Assembly (NCBI GenBank): GCA_001801465.1
Contig: MGXT01000020.1
Location: 62,001-126,000 of the forward strand
Direction: 5' to 3'
Length of the DNA stretch: 64,000 bases
Source of the DNA: Gammaproteobacteria bacterium RIFCSPHIGHO2_12_FULL_35_23
Lineage (GTDB): Bacteria; Pseudomonadota; Gammaproteobacteria; UBA12402
In this document: positions 27,892-38,185 of the stretch, piece by piece
Layout of the letters: each line of letters opens with the position of its first letter
Position numbering within the stretch: position 1 is the first letter of the stretch
Made by a program: the position numbers and the translations under genes
The notes under the pieces: model-generated
Databases searched by the model: none
What the model saw: the letters and a program-made list of their open reading frames with translations, nothing else
Told to the model about the DNA's origin: nothing

Positions 27892-28482
27892 TTATTCGGG
27901 TTTATTAAAAACAATTTTGGCTTCATTCCCTGATCTTAAACGTTCAATGTTGCTTCGATGACGCCAAATAATAATAAGAGCCATTAACACTAAGCCAACA
28001 AAATAAGCTGGTTGAAAGAACAAGCAAATAATTGGAGTAATGATACAAGTGACTAGAGAAGCTAGAGAGGCGTAGCGGAAAATAGCTGCTAAAGCAAACC
28101 AAATAACAAGGCTGATAATACCTAAAGGAAACGATAAAGCAAAATAAGAGCCTAAAGCAGTTGCTACGCCTTTACCACCTTGAAATCTAAAAAACAGTGG
28201 ATACATATGACCTAATACAGCCACTAAGCCAACAATACTTAACATCATGCCATGAACACCTAATATTAAACCAATAAAAACAGCAATAAATCCTTTTAAG
28301 CCATCACCAAGAAAAGTAAGTAACGCATAAGTTTTGCCAGCAGTGCGTAAAATATTAGAAGCCCCCGGGTTATTTGAGCCTTGAGTTCGAGGGTCAGGCA
28401 GGTTTGCTAATTTACAAACAATAATGGCGCAATTAATAGAACCTAATAAATAAGCAATCACTAGTGTTATGACAAGAAGCAT
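27892..28482 (-). CDS. plsY: Glycerol-3-phosphate acyltransferase PlsY
   Basis: A 196-residue membrane protein with the three PlsY motifs: GSINCAIIVCKL, RTQGSNNPGASNILRTAGK and GGKGVATALGSYF. It transfers the acyl group from acyl-phosphate to glycerol 3-phosphate, the first step of phospholipid synthesis. The frame is open to 28566, but the ATG at 28480-28482 is chosen because AAGGAG precedes it and the hydrophobic N-terminus starts there. The 233 bp to the ATP-grasp gene hold no clear gene. Confidence 0.95.
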   Translation of the reverse strand: MLLVITLVIAYLLGSINCAIIVCKLANLPDPRTQGSNNPGASNILRTAGKTYALLTFLGDGLKGFIAVFIGLILGVHGMMLSIVGLVAVLGHMYPLFFRFQGGKGVATALGSYFALSFPLGIISLVIWFALAAIFRYASLASLVTCIITPIICLFFQPAYFVGLVLMALIIIWRHRSNIERLRSGNEAKIVFNKPE

Positions 28483-28715
28483 GACCTTTCTCCTTAAAGT
28501 AAGTTTGCAATTGATTCTACGAGAAAAATGAGGAGATTCAATTAAATATTTGAAATAAGTGAGCAAAATAAAGTGCTTAATTTAATGAAGCGATTAATTT
28601 TTATACTCAATAGGCAAATTTTTTTATAAGGCCATAGCATGATCAAATTAATAGATCTTTATTTAAGTTTCGGACAAACTTTAATCATTTACATAAAAAG
28701 TTGGCTAAGAACAGA

Positions 28716-29864
28716 TTAAAAATTATTGATTTGAGTTATTTTAAAATGAGCTTTGGCTATTTCAAGGTCATGAATGAGTGCTTGATAACTGTTGTTAACA
28801 AAAAGCAGTTTAGCCACATCTTCGCCGGTGCCTTTGCGGGTTTTAATTAGGTCACCTACTTTTTTCTTTAAATGAATGGATTCAAAGGAGGGGAGCTTTT
28901 TAAGTTCTGCTAAGCCTTCAATCGCTGTAATTTTACCAGCGCCTGGATGAAAGACCCAAACTGCTACATAGTGGGTAGCAGTTGTTTTTATGAAAGGGGT
29001 TTGGTTTAAATTAATTTCAATAAGCGTTTGCCAAGGATTAAACCCATAGGCTTTTTCGATTGCCTCCATGAGGTATCCACCTGGTGGACGAATAGCAAGC
29101 TCTCCTATTACTAAACCTAACGGAGTTTTAAAAAATTCCATATGCACAATAGTATTGTTTAGCTCAAAAGCTTTCATCATACGGGTGATCAGGTTAGTAA
29201 GTTCAGTCTGATTTACTAAATGATTAGGACCTGGAATAATATTAATTTCTAATGTTTTATAATACTCAGTCAGATTTAAAAAAATAATCTGTTGACTACA
29301 AATAAAAAATTCAACACTCATTTCAATGCCTTTAATAGCTTGTTCAATGAGAAAGTTTTTATTAATTAAAGGCTCTAGTTCAACTTGATGGTTAGTGATA
29401 TATAAATTTCTACTTCCAGAGCTAGCTCTAGGTTTAGCATAAACAGGTGTTCCCCATTTAATAAAGATCTCTTGAGTATTAAGATCCTTAGTTAGCAATT
29501 GAAAATCTGTGATTGGGATATGATAGTTCTTCGCTAAAGTTTTCATTAAAAACTTATCATGACAAGCTTTTATTTTTTCAATATTTACCGGATGATGAAA
29601 GACTTGCTTTAATAAAGCAGTAGCAATGACTCCAGCCTCAGTTAAAGCGATAAAACAGTCAACATTAAAAGCTTGAAAAAAATTTATTACCGCTGATGAA
29701 AGCTTTTCTTCAGAAGTTGGGAATTCACTTATATAATAGGCCACCAAGGATTCACGTACGGAAAAGGGAATAGGCTTATTTGACCAGACGATAATAGAAA
29801 ATCCCAGCTGTTTAGCTGTTCGGATTGCAGGCTGTCGATAACCCATAAAAGCGATAATTTTCAT
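28716..29864 (-). CDS. ATP-grasp enzyme of unknown substrate
   Basis: A 382-residue protein with an N-terminal Rossmann-like preATP-grasp domain (MKIIAFMGYRQPAIRTAKQLG) and an ATP-grasp fold: the nucleotide-binding lysine strand TPVYAKPRASSGSRNLYIT, the EQAIKGIEMSVEFFI strand, and the metal-binding VHMEFFKTPLGLVIGELAIRPPGGYLMEA. The carboxylate-amine or -thiol ligase class is clear; the substrate is not. The N-terminus and C-terminal half resemble ATP-grasp amino-acid or peptide ligases of the biotin-carboxylase type. It has no obvious operon partner and is divergent from the 790-aa gene. Confidence 0.85.
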   Translation of the reverse strand: MKIIAFMGYRQPAIRTAKQLGFSIIVWSNKPIPFSVRESLVAYYISEFPTSEEKLSSAVINFFQAFNVDCFIALTEAGVIATALLKQVFHHPVNIEKIKACHDKFLMKTLAKNYHIPITDFQLLTKDLNTQEIFIKWGTPVYAKPRASSGSRNLYITNHQVELEPLINKNFLIEQAIKGIEMSVEFFICSQQIIFLNLTEYYKTLEINIIPGPNHLVNQTELTNLITRMMKAFELNNTIVHMEFFKTPLGLVIGELAIRPPGGYLMEAIEKAYGFNPWQTLIEINLNQTPFIKTTATHYVAVWVFHPGAGKITAIEGLAELKKLPSFESIHLKKKVGDLIKTRKGTGEDVAKLLFVNNSYQALIHDLEIAKAHFKITQINNF

Positions 29865-29940
29865 AGGCTTATTATGATTATTTTCTTAGTCTAGGCAACA
29901 AAATTTTGTATGGATAAATATTGACCATTTAAGCGTTTTT

Positions 29941-32313
29941 ATGTATACTGCCATCACTAATAATAACAAAAAACATAATAAAATGAAAAATAAGGCTTTT
30001 TATTCCTTTTATCGAGCTGTTCGAAAAGCTCAACAATTGCTCTATCGCGAAAATATTACTCTAGAGAATATTCTTCCCTTCATTGGGCAGGTTGTAAGTG
30101 ATTCAGAGCTTGAATATCTAGCTGCAGAGGTTAAAGAGAAATTTCCTGCCGAATTTCTGAATTATGCGGAAGCTTTTTTAATTCGGTATTATGCTTTAAG
30201 AAAAATAAGTCCAGTACTTATTCATTATTATCATTATCGTGAATTAGAGTTACAGGGGTTAGAATTTTTAGCCGAATTAGCTAGAAAACCAGCGTTAACC
30301 TTGGGCTCTATTACTGATAAAGAGGTTGCGATTGAAGTATTATTGCAAATCGGCAACGAAGAAACAATCATCGAATATTTAGCCAATCCAGTTAATAAAG
30401 AAAAATTCTTCGCACAAACAGCAGAAGAAATATTTATTTTTTTCCAATCGATGATGCAAAGAGAATATTTTAATGTTATTAATTTTCTTAAAAAAGAATA
30501 TTTTGAAAACAGCTTAATAAGAATCTTAGATTTTTTTAATGAATGTGAATTTAGAGATTGCAGATGGCGTTATTTAGTTGATGGCATAATTTTTAAAACC
30601 GAAGATGATTTAACTAATTTAGAGTTAATTAATGTATTAATGGAAATTGAAAATATGTCACCATCATTAAGTAGTTTCAGATTAAGAATGTTAAATCGTT
30701 TTTGTCGTTTAGCTGATGAGCGAAGAGAAGATATTATTTTAACAAAAAAGAAGAGCGACTTACTGGATGGCCTTTTTGTTGAGATTATTTCCTCTCCGAA
30801 GAGTATTAGTGAATTGATAGAAGTTTGTAAATTTCATCACATAGAATACTTATTAGTAAAATTGATAAAATTATTAAAAATGTATCGTGATGATTGCCCG
30901 AAAATTCGGGGAAATTTTTTTGTTCAAGAGCTAAAAAATGTTGCGCTCAAAGCAAGATATAGTGCGGTGCTTTATGAGTTGCAGCCGTTTTTAACTAGAC
31001 AAACACCAGAGGATAATTCTCAGCTATTAAAATTAACTTTAGAAAGTGGAAATTTAAATGTTTTAAAATGCTTGATCACAAAATTTCCTAAATCCTTCTT
31101 TATTAAAAAATTAGAACAAATGATAAGACTAATCTACAAAACCAATCAACTGGAAGCTTTTGAATTACTGTGTCAAAATGACATTATTATCTATCAGGAT
31201 TCTACGGCTTTTTATTTTGAAAAATTTATTTTATCAGCTGCAATTCAGCAGGAGTTTGCTTTGGCTGATAGACTACTGGATTATTTGCCAGAAGACAGGC
31301 AACGAGTAATGTGTGAGTTAATTGATCAGCATATTCCTTTACAAGAAAGAAAAATCTCTGATCACACCACCTTTGCTGCTAGATTTCGAGATTTTCAAAA
31401 AGGGTCTGGTATTGATACCCAAAGGCATTACAGCATCGAAGTAGAAAAGTTAATTCATTTGGGCGCTTATTTCATTAAGGCTTATGCTACTGAACCAGTA
31501 AAGATATTTTTTGAATTAAGAGAAATTTTTTCTACGGCAAGAGGAAGAATTGCTTCTCAAGCAAATACTGACGAAGCTTATAATTTCGGCATGAGAAGAG
31601 CGCCAAAATATGATGGACGTCACTATTATACACCAATGGTAGGCAGTCCATATTCGCAATATAAAGATTTTTTTACTTTGCCTAGTTTTAACCGAATTTA
31701 TGAAAGTACTGTTACTATCAGAGCCAGCAGTTGGGAGGTAAGAAATCTCAAAACTAGCAATTCAAGTAATATTTTAACAACGATTAGAGTGTTAGAAGAT
31801 TCATTAGGTTGGTTTCATACTAATGCTGTAGAATTTAAAGTTATTGAACCACTTTTAGCAGATTGTTTCCAAACAGTTGTGCAAGCTGAATTAAAAGAAG
31901 AGTTTATAGAAAATCTAGGCAAATTTATTTGGCTTTTTGCACAAATGACACCGTATCAACGTGGTAGTGCAGCAATTCTTGAATGGTTTATTAAATCAAT
32001 TTGTTTAGCAAAAGGCTACAGATTTCCACTTATTGATAAAAGCTGTTTGTTAGATTGTTTGGTTTTATCAATTCCGAGTGAAATAATTTTTTTAGAAATG
32101 TTTAAAACAGAAGTAGGTCCTAATATCATTGTATTGCCTGAAGCTGAGCAATTTAAAGTAAGTCACTTGGGACAAAGTTTGAGTTGCTTGTCTTCTTATG
32201 CTAGCACGAGGGGTCGTGGTTATGGATTTTTCCCAGCAGAAAGTAGAGGAGCAGGGGCAGTAGATAGGGTAGCAGATGAAGAAGGAATTTTAGTGCCCGC
32301 GGTTCGTGTTTAA
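29941..32313 (+). CDS. Large unrecognised helical protein (possible effector)
   Basis: A 790-residue protein with no recognised domain. It is almost entirely helical and rich in Leu, Glu, Lys and Phe, with armadillo- or HEAT-like amphipathic helix pairs (for example EFLAELARKPAL and VLKCLITKFPKSFFIKK); it has no signal peptide or membrane helix. A Gly/Arg-rich tail (ASTRGRGYGFFPAESRGAGA) ends it. The first ATG (29941) has no visible ribosome site; an ATG at 29983 is an alternative start. Effector-like size and composition suggest secretion by a type IV system, but this is inference only. Confidence 0.7.
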   Translation: MYTAITNNNKKHNKMKNKAFYSFYRAVRKAQQLLYRENITLENILPFIGQVVSDSELEYLAAEVKEKFPAEFLNYAEAFLIRYYALRKISPVLIHYYHYRELELQGLEFLAELARKPALTLGSITDKEVAIEVLLQIGNEETIIEYLANPVNKEKFFAQTAEEIFIFFQSMMQREYFNVINFLKKEYFENSLIRILDFFNECEFRDCRWRYLVDGIIFKTEDDLTNLELINVLMEIENMSPSLSSFRLRMLNRFCRLADERREDIILTKKKSDLLDGLFVEIISSPKSISELIEVCKFHHIEYLLVKLIKLLKMYRDDCPKIRGNFFVQELKNVALKARYSAVLYELQPFLTRQTPEDNSQLLKLTLESGNLNVLKCLITKFPKSFFIKKLEQMIRLIYKTNQLEAFELLCQNDIIIYQDSTAFYFEKFILSAAIQQEFALADRLLDYLPEDRQRVMCELIDQHIPLQERKISDHTTFAARFRDFQKGSGIDTQRHYSIEVEKLIHLGAYFIKAYATEPVKIFFELREIFSTARGRIASQANTDEAYNFGMRRAPKYDGRHYYTPMVGSPYSQYKDFFTLPSFNRIYESTVTIRASSWEVRNLKTSNSSNILTTIRVLEDSLGWFHTNAVEFKVIEPLLADCFQTVVQAELKEEFIENLGKFIWLFAQMTPYQRGSAAILEWFIKSICLAKGYRFPLIDKSCLLDCLVLSIPSEIIFLEMFKTEVGPNIIVLPEAEQFKVSHLGQSLSCLSSYASTRGRGYGFFPAESRGAGAVDRVADEEGILVPAVRV

Positions 32314-32441
32314 TAAACTATAAAAAGCTTAGCTAAGTTGGAGTTGCTATATTATAATAAAAATATTAGCAAACATGAAAAATAATTTTTTTTACAAACC
32401 CTATCAGGCAATTTGTATTTATTTACTTTAAGGGTATAAAT

Positions 32442-32993
32442 TTGAAAAATGATACTAATTTAATTTGGTTAGATCTTGAAATGACCGGTTTAAATGTTGA
32501 GTTAAACCGTATTATAGAGATTGCTACGATTGTGACAGACAAGGATTTAAACATTTTAGCTGAAGGTCCGGTTTTTGCTATTCACCAAAGTGAAGAGGTT
32601 CTAGCTTTAATGGATAACTGGAATATCAAACAGCATGGTAATTCTGGGTTAACCGAAAGAGTAAGAAATAGTCAAATTATAGAACATGAAGCTGAGGTCA
32701 AAACAGTTGAATTTGTAAAACAATATGTTGATTCAGGAAAATCACCGCTGTGTGGAAATAGTGTTTGTACAGATAGAAGATTTTTATATCGCTATATGCC
32801 AGAGTTAGAAAATTATTTTCATTATCGTTTATTAGATGTTTCTACGTTAAAGGAATTAGCTATCCGTTGGGCGCCTGCCGTTTATAAGGGACTAAAAAAA
32901 GAAGCTAAACACTTAGCTTTGGAAGATATCAAAGATTCTATTGCTGAGCTTGCTTATTTTCGTAAGCACTTGACTGAATTTATGGAAAATTAA
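32442..32993 (+). CDS. orn: Oligoribonuclease Orn
   Basis: A 183-residue DEDDh 3'-5' exoribonuclease. The metal-binding motif is [11 protein letters not shown] (Asp11, Glu13), then [33 protein letters not shown] and the C-terminal [17 protein letters not shown]. It degrades 2-5-nt RNAs and pGpG, the final step of c-di-GMP breakdown. The start is TTG at 32442 with AGGG 7 bp before it, and the residues around it match the usual N-terminus. Confidence 0.95.
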   Translation: MKNDTNLIWLDLEMTGLNVELNRIIEIATIVTDKDLNILAEGPVFAIHQSEEVLALMDNWNIKQHGNSGLTERVRNSQIIEHEAEVKTVEFVKQYVDSGKSPLCGNSVCTDRRFLYRYMPELENYFHYRLLDVSTLKELAIRWAPAVYKGLKKEAKHLALEDIKDSIAELAYFRKHLTEFMEN

Positions 32994-33068
32994 TATACAG
33001 TTTTATTGCTTGCAGATGTTTGGTCTTAGGGTAAAATTAATAAAACCAGTGACTAAGGGGTATTAGCC

Positions 33069-33530
33069 ATGACCAGTGAGGCTGTGAGAGCCTCTGCTAA
33101 TAATAATAAAATCACTCAAGCAGAGTTTGATGAACTTTATTTAGCTTCTATTGATAATCCAATCTATCGCCCCATTCTTGATAATGTAAGACATTTCCGA
33201 CTTGCCAATTTGTTAATTGACCATGGTTTTTCCTTAGATTTAAGCGGACTTAATTTACGTAATCGCAACTTTAAAAATGCAGATTTTATGGGTATTAAAT
33301 TAGAGGGTGCAGATTTGAGCGGTTCAGTGTGTGATTATGTTGATTTTACCGGGGTTTCTTGCCTTAATATCAAAGCTGATGGCAATACTAAGTTATTTAA
33401 AGCTAAATTAACGGAAGCGCAGTTATTACAACTTCATGCAGAGCCTTTAGAAACCTTGCAAGCCTTAGAAAAGAAAGCCAAAGATTTTCTTAATGTAGAG
33501 GATTCATTTGGGTTACCAGATTTTGCTTAA
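33069..33530 (+). CDS. Small pentapeptide-repeat protein
   Basis: A 153-residue protein. A helical N-terminal half is followed by a short set of A(D/N)LxG-type repeats: LDLSGLNLRNRNFKNADFMGIKLEGADLSGSVCDYVDF. Such repeats form a right-handed quadrilateral beta helix. A C-terminal helical tail (EAQLLQLHAEPLETLQALEKKA) completes it. The role is unknown. It follows orn by 75 bp and abuts the convergent ldcA gene. Confidence 0.75.
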   Translation: MTSEAVRASANNNKITQAEFDELYLASIDNPIYRPILDNVRHFRLANLLIDHGFSLDLSGLNLRNRNFKNADFMGIKLEGADLSGSVCDYVDFTGVSCLNIKADGNTKLFKAKLTEAQLLQLHAEPLETLQALEKKAKDFLNVEDSFGLPDFA

Positions 33531-34424
33531 TTACCAATAATTGATTAATGTCAGAGTTGTTAAATCTAGAATAGATTTTTTCGAAAATTGTAAAGGCAAA
33601 TTGTATTTACCATGCCCAAAGAGATGAGTTTTTAAGACGGGTATAGAACATTCTTCTGCAAAATGTCGCAATACTTTTTGAATAGCAGGTTGCAATTTTG
33701 GCTCTGCAGGATAAGAAAAATCACCGAATAGAATAGCATTAGCATCATCAAATTTTCCTAAACGTTGTAAATAATGCAAAGTGCGACGCACAACGTGGGG
33801 TTTTTCATTTACTTCTTCAATAATGATGATTTTATTTTTAGTTTCAATTTCCCACAGATCGCCAATACTAATATTTAATAAGCTAAGATTACCACCTATT
33901 AAATTTCCTTTAATAAGTTTTGATTCTAAAGCAAGAGAGTTTAAAGGGTTTAAATGAGATAAAATCACTTTTTTTTGTTTACCTAATAAACAGTTAAAGA
34001 TTATTTTTAGATTAGCAGCACTAATATGATGTTTAATTGTTTGAATAGCCCCAGGACCATGAATAGTGGGCCACTGATAAATTTGGTTAAAGTAAATTAA
34101 TAAAGGTGTAATATCACTAAAGCCAATGAGAGGTTTAGGTGCTAAGGTTTTAATTTTTTTAGAGTGTTTATGAATAAAAGGGATGGTATCAGCAGTTCCT
34201 TCACCACCTCGTAGTGCCCAAAGAATAGAAATTTTAGGGTCTAGTAAATATTCAAGAAATATTTCTGCGCGTTCTTTTGCTGGTAGAATTCGATAAGTAT
34301 CAGTCTGATAAATTGCTTTTAATTGATAATGTTGCTGTAAATAAGTTTGCACAGATTGGGGTTCTTGTTTAGTTAGCGCATTAGCCCCAGTACAAAATAG
34401 ACCTATTGTTTCTGATTTTAACAT
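33531..34424 (-). CDS. ldcA: Murein tetrapeptide LD-carboxypeptidase (S66 family)
   Basis: A 297-residue protein with the S66 layout: GLFCTGANAL, WALRGGEGTADTIPFI, the nucleophile region IGFSDITPLLIYF (Ser in GFSD), the acidic strand IIIIEEVNEKPHVVRRTLHYL and the histidine region HLFGHGKYNLPLQF. It removes the terminal D-alanine from L-Ala-D-Glu-meso-Dap-D-Ala tetrapeptides during peptidoglycan recycling in the cytoplasm. It ends next to the convergent pentapeptide-repeat gene. Confidence 0.92.
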   Translation of the reverse strand: MLKSETIGLFCTGANALTKQEPQSVQTYLQQHYQLKAIYQTDTYRILPAKERAEIFLEYLLDPKISILWALRGGEGTADTIPFIHKHSKKIKTLAPKPLIGFSDITPLLIYFNQIYQWPTIHGPGAIQTIKHHISAANLKIIFNCLLGKQKKVILSHLNPLNSLALESKLIKGNLIGGNLSLLNISIGDLWEIETKNKIIIIEEVNEKPHVVRRTLHYLQRLGKFDDANAILFGDFSYPAEPKLQPAIQKVLRHFAEECSIPVLKTHLFGHGKYNLPLQFSKKSILDLTTLTLINYW

Positions 34425-34508
34425 GTAATAAATATCAATTGATTGAAAATAAGATCAATGTACTAAAATTTAATAAACTTGTCATTATATCAAATTTAAT
34501 ATTTAGAG

Positions 34509-37500
34509 TTATCCTCTTCCCATGATTAGGTGAATGTCATGTTGAGGAATGCTATCTTGATCAGCCACTAATCTTGATTCTCCTGCTGGTAAGGCAGGAG
34601 AAGGTGTTAATTTGGGAGTAGAAGTTGGTTCGCGTATACTATTTTGATCAATAAATCTCATTAGATCCTCAGCAGTTTTATCATGAGTGGGCGTAATAAA
34701 CAAAAAATACGCATTCAAGATTACTGAAAATAACCAATCCTTGAGATCAGGGAAATTTTCATAAGTGATTTCTAAATTTTCAATGAGCGCTGATAAGGAA
34801 CCATGAGTAATTTGATGAGCATAAAGAATCCTAAAAAAACGTAATGACTCTGGAGTTGCATGGGCAGACAAATAAATTTTAAAAGGAGCAAGAGTACTTT
34901 CTAGCTCTAATCTACTTAATTCAGATGAAATTAATGATAATAATTTAAATTGTTCATACAAATTAAAAATAAGTTTTTCAGAAGGTAATTCGTCAGTTGT
35001 TAAGGGAAATAAAAGAGAGATTAATTGCTCAATAGATTGATTTATACTGTGAATGGATTCTTCTCTAGTGCTTGTTACTCCTTCCTCTTCTAGTTCATGA
35101 GGCCCAAAGCCTTCACTTGTAAGCCAGAGTGTAGTTTGTGTTTTGATACTCGCAAGAGTAATGCACAATATTCTTGCTGTATTAACCAAATTACGATTAG
35201 CTAATAACTCTATAAAGGTTATTAACGCTTTAGTTTTATTTTCTGTTCTCAGTTTAATAAAGCAATCGGATCTTAATGTGTTTATCATATCATCGGATAG
35301 TGGTTTATTACCAATTTTTGCTTCCAGTTTAGCTTTAACAAAACTAAACGAGCAGGTTGCATAATAGATATAATTTTCATCCCGTAAACAAAAATCACTC
35401 AAATAAACTTTTACTTTTTGTAAACAAAGAGCTTTAATTTCAAAGATAAGCTCATTGGAAATAAATTTTGTTAATTTTCCAAGTTCAGCTTGGTGGTTTG
35501 CAAATAGCCTATAAATTTCTTCTAAGGAAGCTGTCGCATAATCAATATAGTTTATACTATCAATGCAGAGTTTAGTTAAACGCTCCCTAAGCTGATTGTA
35601 ACATAGTGTACGGATAGTCATTAACAGGTCTTCTGGAATAAAATGAGCGTTAAACTCAATAAGAGAATTTTGAGCAAGAGCAAATTTTGATTCTGTTAAA
35701 TCTGCGCAAGCATAATAAATATAATGATCATTGTGCAAACAAAAGGTTAGTAAATAGTCATAAAATTTTTTCTTACAAATTTGTTGAATAGTTTCAATAG
35801 CTGATAAAAGAGATTCTGATTCAGCTATTTTACTCAGTGCTAGTATTTCCTCTATTGAAGCTGTGGCAAAAAAGATAAAGTTTGTGTCGGATGAACAATA
35901 GAGTAATGCGCTTTTAAAACAATTTGCTTGGATTAGAGTTAAACTACTTTCTGAAAAAGAAGCTTCTGCTAAAGCTGGATTATGAGTTAATCTTGAATAT
36001 ATTGCCTCATTGCAAATTAATCCAAAAGTCAAATAATTAGGAAAATCATAGCAGTATGTGCGCATAAATTGCTTAAATTTAATTTGGCGTACGGCTGTTA
36101 TTTCTTCATGCAAAAAACCAAGAATGCGGATTTGTTGAGGACTTATTTCTGGTAAATAAATTCTTAAAGAGCTTGGCTCTACATGAATATTTTCAGTACC
36201 AAAAATAAAATTTATATTTAAATAAAGTGTATTAATAACACTGCGCACTGAGTTTAATAAATGATATTTAGCATGGTCGATAGCAATATCAATATCGATA
36301 GATTGACTGGCTAGTAATTCAGCTGCTGCATGTAGGAGAGGATCTGCAACAATTAAACATTTAATTTCAGTTTTTGAAAAAGCAAGTAAATAATCAATGC
36401 AATTAATTTCTGCAAAATGCTCTATAAGTAATTTTGTAAAAATAAATTTTAATAAAACAGGCTGAGAAATTAATCTCTTGTATAAAGTGGTATAGACATT
36501 AAAAGGGCAATGATCTAAAACTCTTTCTGTTGATGTAAAAGAACTTGTATTAAAACTACGAAGCCTTTCTGTTAGAATAGGTAGCATAAGACGGGACCTA
36601 ACTTCTTGTATCAGCTCGTCAGATAAGCCCCATAGTTGTTTAGTAAGGTCAGGAAGTTGAGGAAGCCTACTTTTTAAAATCATTAAAGTGTGAGTATTAC
36701 ACAATAATCTGTATTCTAGTGATGATATTTTATCACTAATGTTAGTTGCTAGTAATTGTATCGCTGCATTAAGCAAAGTAGAGGAGTCTACCTGTAGAGA
36801 TTGGTTTAAGGCATATTGTATAAATGGTAGTTCTCTAAAAAATGGAAACGAAGAGGCGAGAGAATAAGCTAATGAAAAAACATCATGATAAACAATGCCA
36901 GCTGGAATAGGTTTGTCTGGGGTCATTTCAACTCGATCTGAGGTCCAATAAGAGCAGCTTTTAAAAGTAGTAACTGCTTCATAACCTAGTTTGCAGCCGC
37001 AACCAAAATCAATGAAATTTATTTCGTAGCCGAATTCAGTTTTATTAATTAAAATGTTTTTAGGTTTTACATCACCATGAATAATTCCTTTGGCGTGTAA
37101 ATTTTGCAATGCCTGTAAAATAGCAATGAAAATTTTTAATTTTTCTATATCATCTATGGATTCGTTTTGTAAATAAACATCTAAAGTGATGCCAGGTAGC
37201 TTTTTGATTATTAAAGTATAATTTAAATATTCTGAGTCTTCAGTTGGAGTTGTATCATAAAATACCGAGCCACCATGGGCTTCAAAGAATAGGTGAGCTT
37301 CTAATTCTAAATATTCTCTTTCTCTGACATGGACTCTTCCTAGTTTAATTACAGAATAAGGATAGATAACAGTTGTGTCAGCTTGACTATAGCCTAATTC
37401 TCTAACCTCTCCATAATGTCCTTTGCCTAGAGTATCCTGATGTGGCAGTAGATCTATTCGAACATCAGCAGTGAGAGTTTTCAGCCCCTCTTCTGCAAGC

Positions 37501-37535
37501 GGTCTATTCTTATAATAATATTTTACAGTATACAT
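34509..37535 (-). CDS. Eukaryote-like protein kinase with a long repeat-containing helical tail
   Basis: A 1008-residue protein. Residues about 30-300 form a kinase domain: glycine-rich loop GKGHYGEV (37-44), Lys64 in SVIKLG, catalytic loop HGDVKPKN (153-160) with Asp155, metal-binding IDFG (DFG at 176-178). The APE-like and C-lobe segments are less typical. From about residue 490 to 770 lie five tandem units of 50-58 aa of the form FCxxDxNYIYYATASxEEI...ELIxxIxxLCxxxxxxYL. The start has no strong ribosome site. A second kinase (39907) carries one related unit. Secretion as an effector is plausible but not shown. Confidence 0.82.
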   Translation of the reverse strand: MYTVKYYYKNRPLAEEGLKTLTADVRIDLLPHQDTLGKGHYGEVRELGYSQADTTVIYPYSVIKLGRVHVREREYLELEAHLFFEAHGGSVFYDTTPTEDSEYLNYTLIIKKLPGITLDVYLQNESIDDIEKLKIFIAILQALQNLHAKGIIHGDVKPKNILINKTEFGYEINFIDFGCGCKLGYEAVTTFKSCSYWTSDRVEMTPDKPIPAGIVYHDVFSLAYSLASSFPFFRELPFIQYALNQSLQVDSSTLLNAAIQLLATNISDKISSLEYRLLCNTHTLMILKSRLPQLPDLTKQLWGLSDELIQEVRSRLMLPILTERLRSFNTSSFTSTERVLDHCPFNVYTTLYKRLISQPVLLKFIFTKLLIEHFAEINCIDYLLAFSKTEIKCLIVADPLLHAAAELLASQSIDIDIAIDHAKYHLLNSVRSVINTLYLNINFIFGTENIHVEPSSLRIYLPEISPQQIRILGFLHEEITAVRQIKFKQFMRTYCYDFPNYLTFGLICNEAIYSRLTHNPALAEASFSESSLTLIQANCFKSALLYCSSDTNFIFFATASIEEILALSKIAESESLLSAIETIQQICKKKFYDYLLTFCLHNDHYIYYACADLTESKFALAQNSLIEFNAHFIPEDLLMTIRTLCYNQLRERLTKLCIDSINYIDYATASLEEIYRLFANHQAELGKLTKFISNELIFEIKALCLQKVKVYLSDFCLRDENYIYYATCSFSFVKAKLEAKIGNKPLSDDMINTLRSDCFIKLRTENKTKALITFIELLANRNLVNTARILCITLASIKTQTTLWLTSEGFGPHELEEEGVTSTREESIHSINQSIEQLISLLFPLTTDELPSEKLIFNLYEQFKLLSLISSELSRLELESTLAPFKIYLSAHATPESLRFFRILYAHQITHGSLSALIENLEITYENFPDLKDWLFSVILNAYFLFITPTHDKTAEDLMRFIDQNSIREPTSTPKLTPSPALPAGESRLVADQDSIPQHDIHLIMGRG

Positions 37536-37861
37536 AGATTCTCTGATTATTTTTAAGGCATAATAGGGGAGAAATATTAAGAAAAGCTTAATAAAGTAAG
37601 TATTTTTTTAAAAATATTTATCCCAATAACCCATTAAAACATAAACCATTGATTTTTAAAATTATTTTAATTAAAGATAGATACTTAACAGGTTGCTTTT
37701 TTAATGAGATTAGCAGATTAGAGTCAAATATTTTGAGTGAGGAAAAAACAAAAGCAGTGTTTGAGCAAACCTTAATAAAAAGAGTGGTATAACCTATGGC
37801 GTAATAATTTACTTAGTGGCTAGTGCATTAGCTAGACTATCTTTTCCGATAAGAGCATAAA
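37536..37861. other. 326-bp divergent intergenic region
   Basis: AT-rich DNA between the 1008-aa kinase (minus) and the split gene starting at 37862 (plus). It presumably carries both promoters. I see no RNA gene, hairpin terminator or conserved frame in it. Confidence 0.6.
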
Positions 37862-38182
37862 ATGAAAACCGAACAACAAAAAATAATAAGAACGCTAGTC
37901 AAAAAAAGTAAAAAAATTTCATTAATTAATGTGTGTAATTTTTTTAACCAATTGCCTAAACCCATACAAACTTTTCTAGCTCCTTATATTAGATATGAAT
38001 TATTTGGAAACTCTCTGACGGTAGAGCCAGGTAACCCTGATTGTTTTGAATACTTACTAGCAAGAAGGGCCTCTGTGGAGACAGTATTACTGAGCCAAGA
38101 GCTAGACTTGATGGAATATTATGAATTAACCCTAGAGTTTCAGTTGATGCGAGCTACAGAGCAGTTACAACGCAGTGCTTGA
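37862..38182 (+). CDS. N-terminal fragment of a split helical protein
   Basis: A 106-residue frame, MKTEQQKIIRTLVKKSKKIS..., ending in a TGA at 38180-38182. No domain is recognised. The next frame (38186) begins 3 bp later in the same phase, so the two look like one gene cut by a nonsense codon, and that frame passes by a frameshift into the HAD-like frame at 39136. A full-length parent would be about 660 aa. A translational restart at the ATG at 38186 could also give separate products. Confidence 0.5.
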   Translation: MKTEQQKIIRTLVKKSKKISLINVCNFFNQLPKPIQTFLAPYIRYELFGNSLTVEPGNPDCFEYLLARRASVETVLLSQELDLMEYYELTLEFQLMRATEQLQRSA

Positions 38183-38185
38183 AAT

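Noticed and set aside
28639..28719. 26-codon plus-strand frame with an AAGG site
   Set aside because: Too short to support, overlaps the end of the ATP-grasp gene and shows no recognisable feature.
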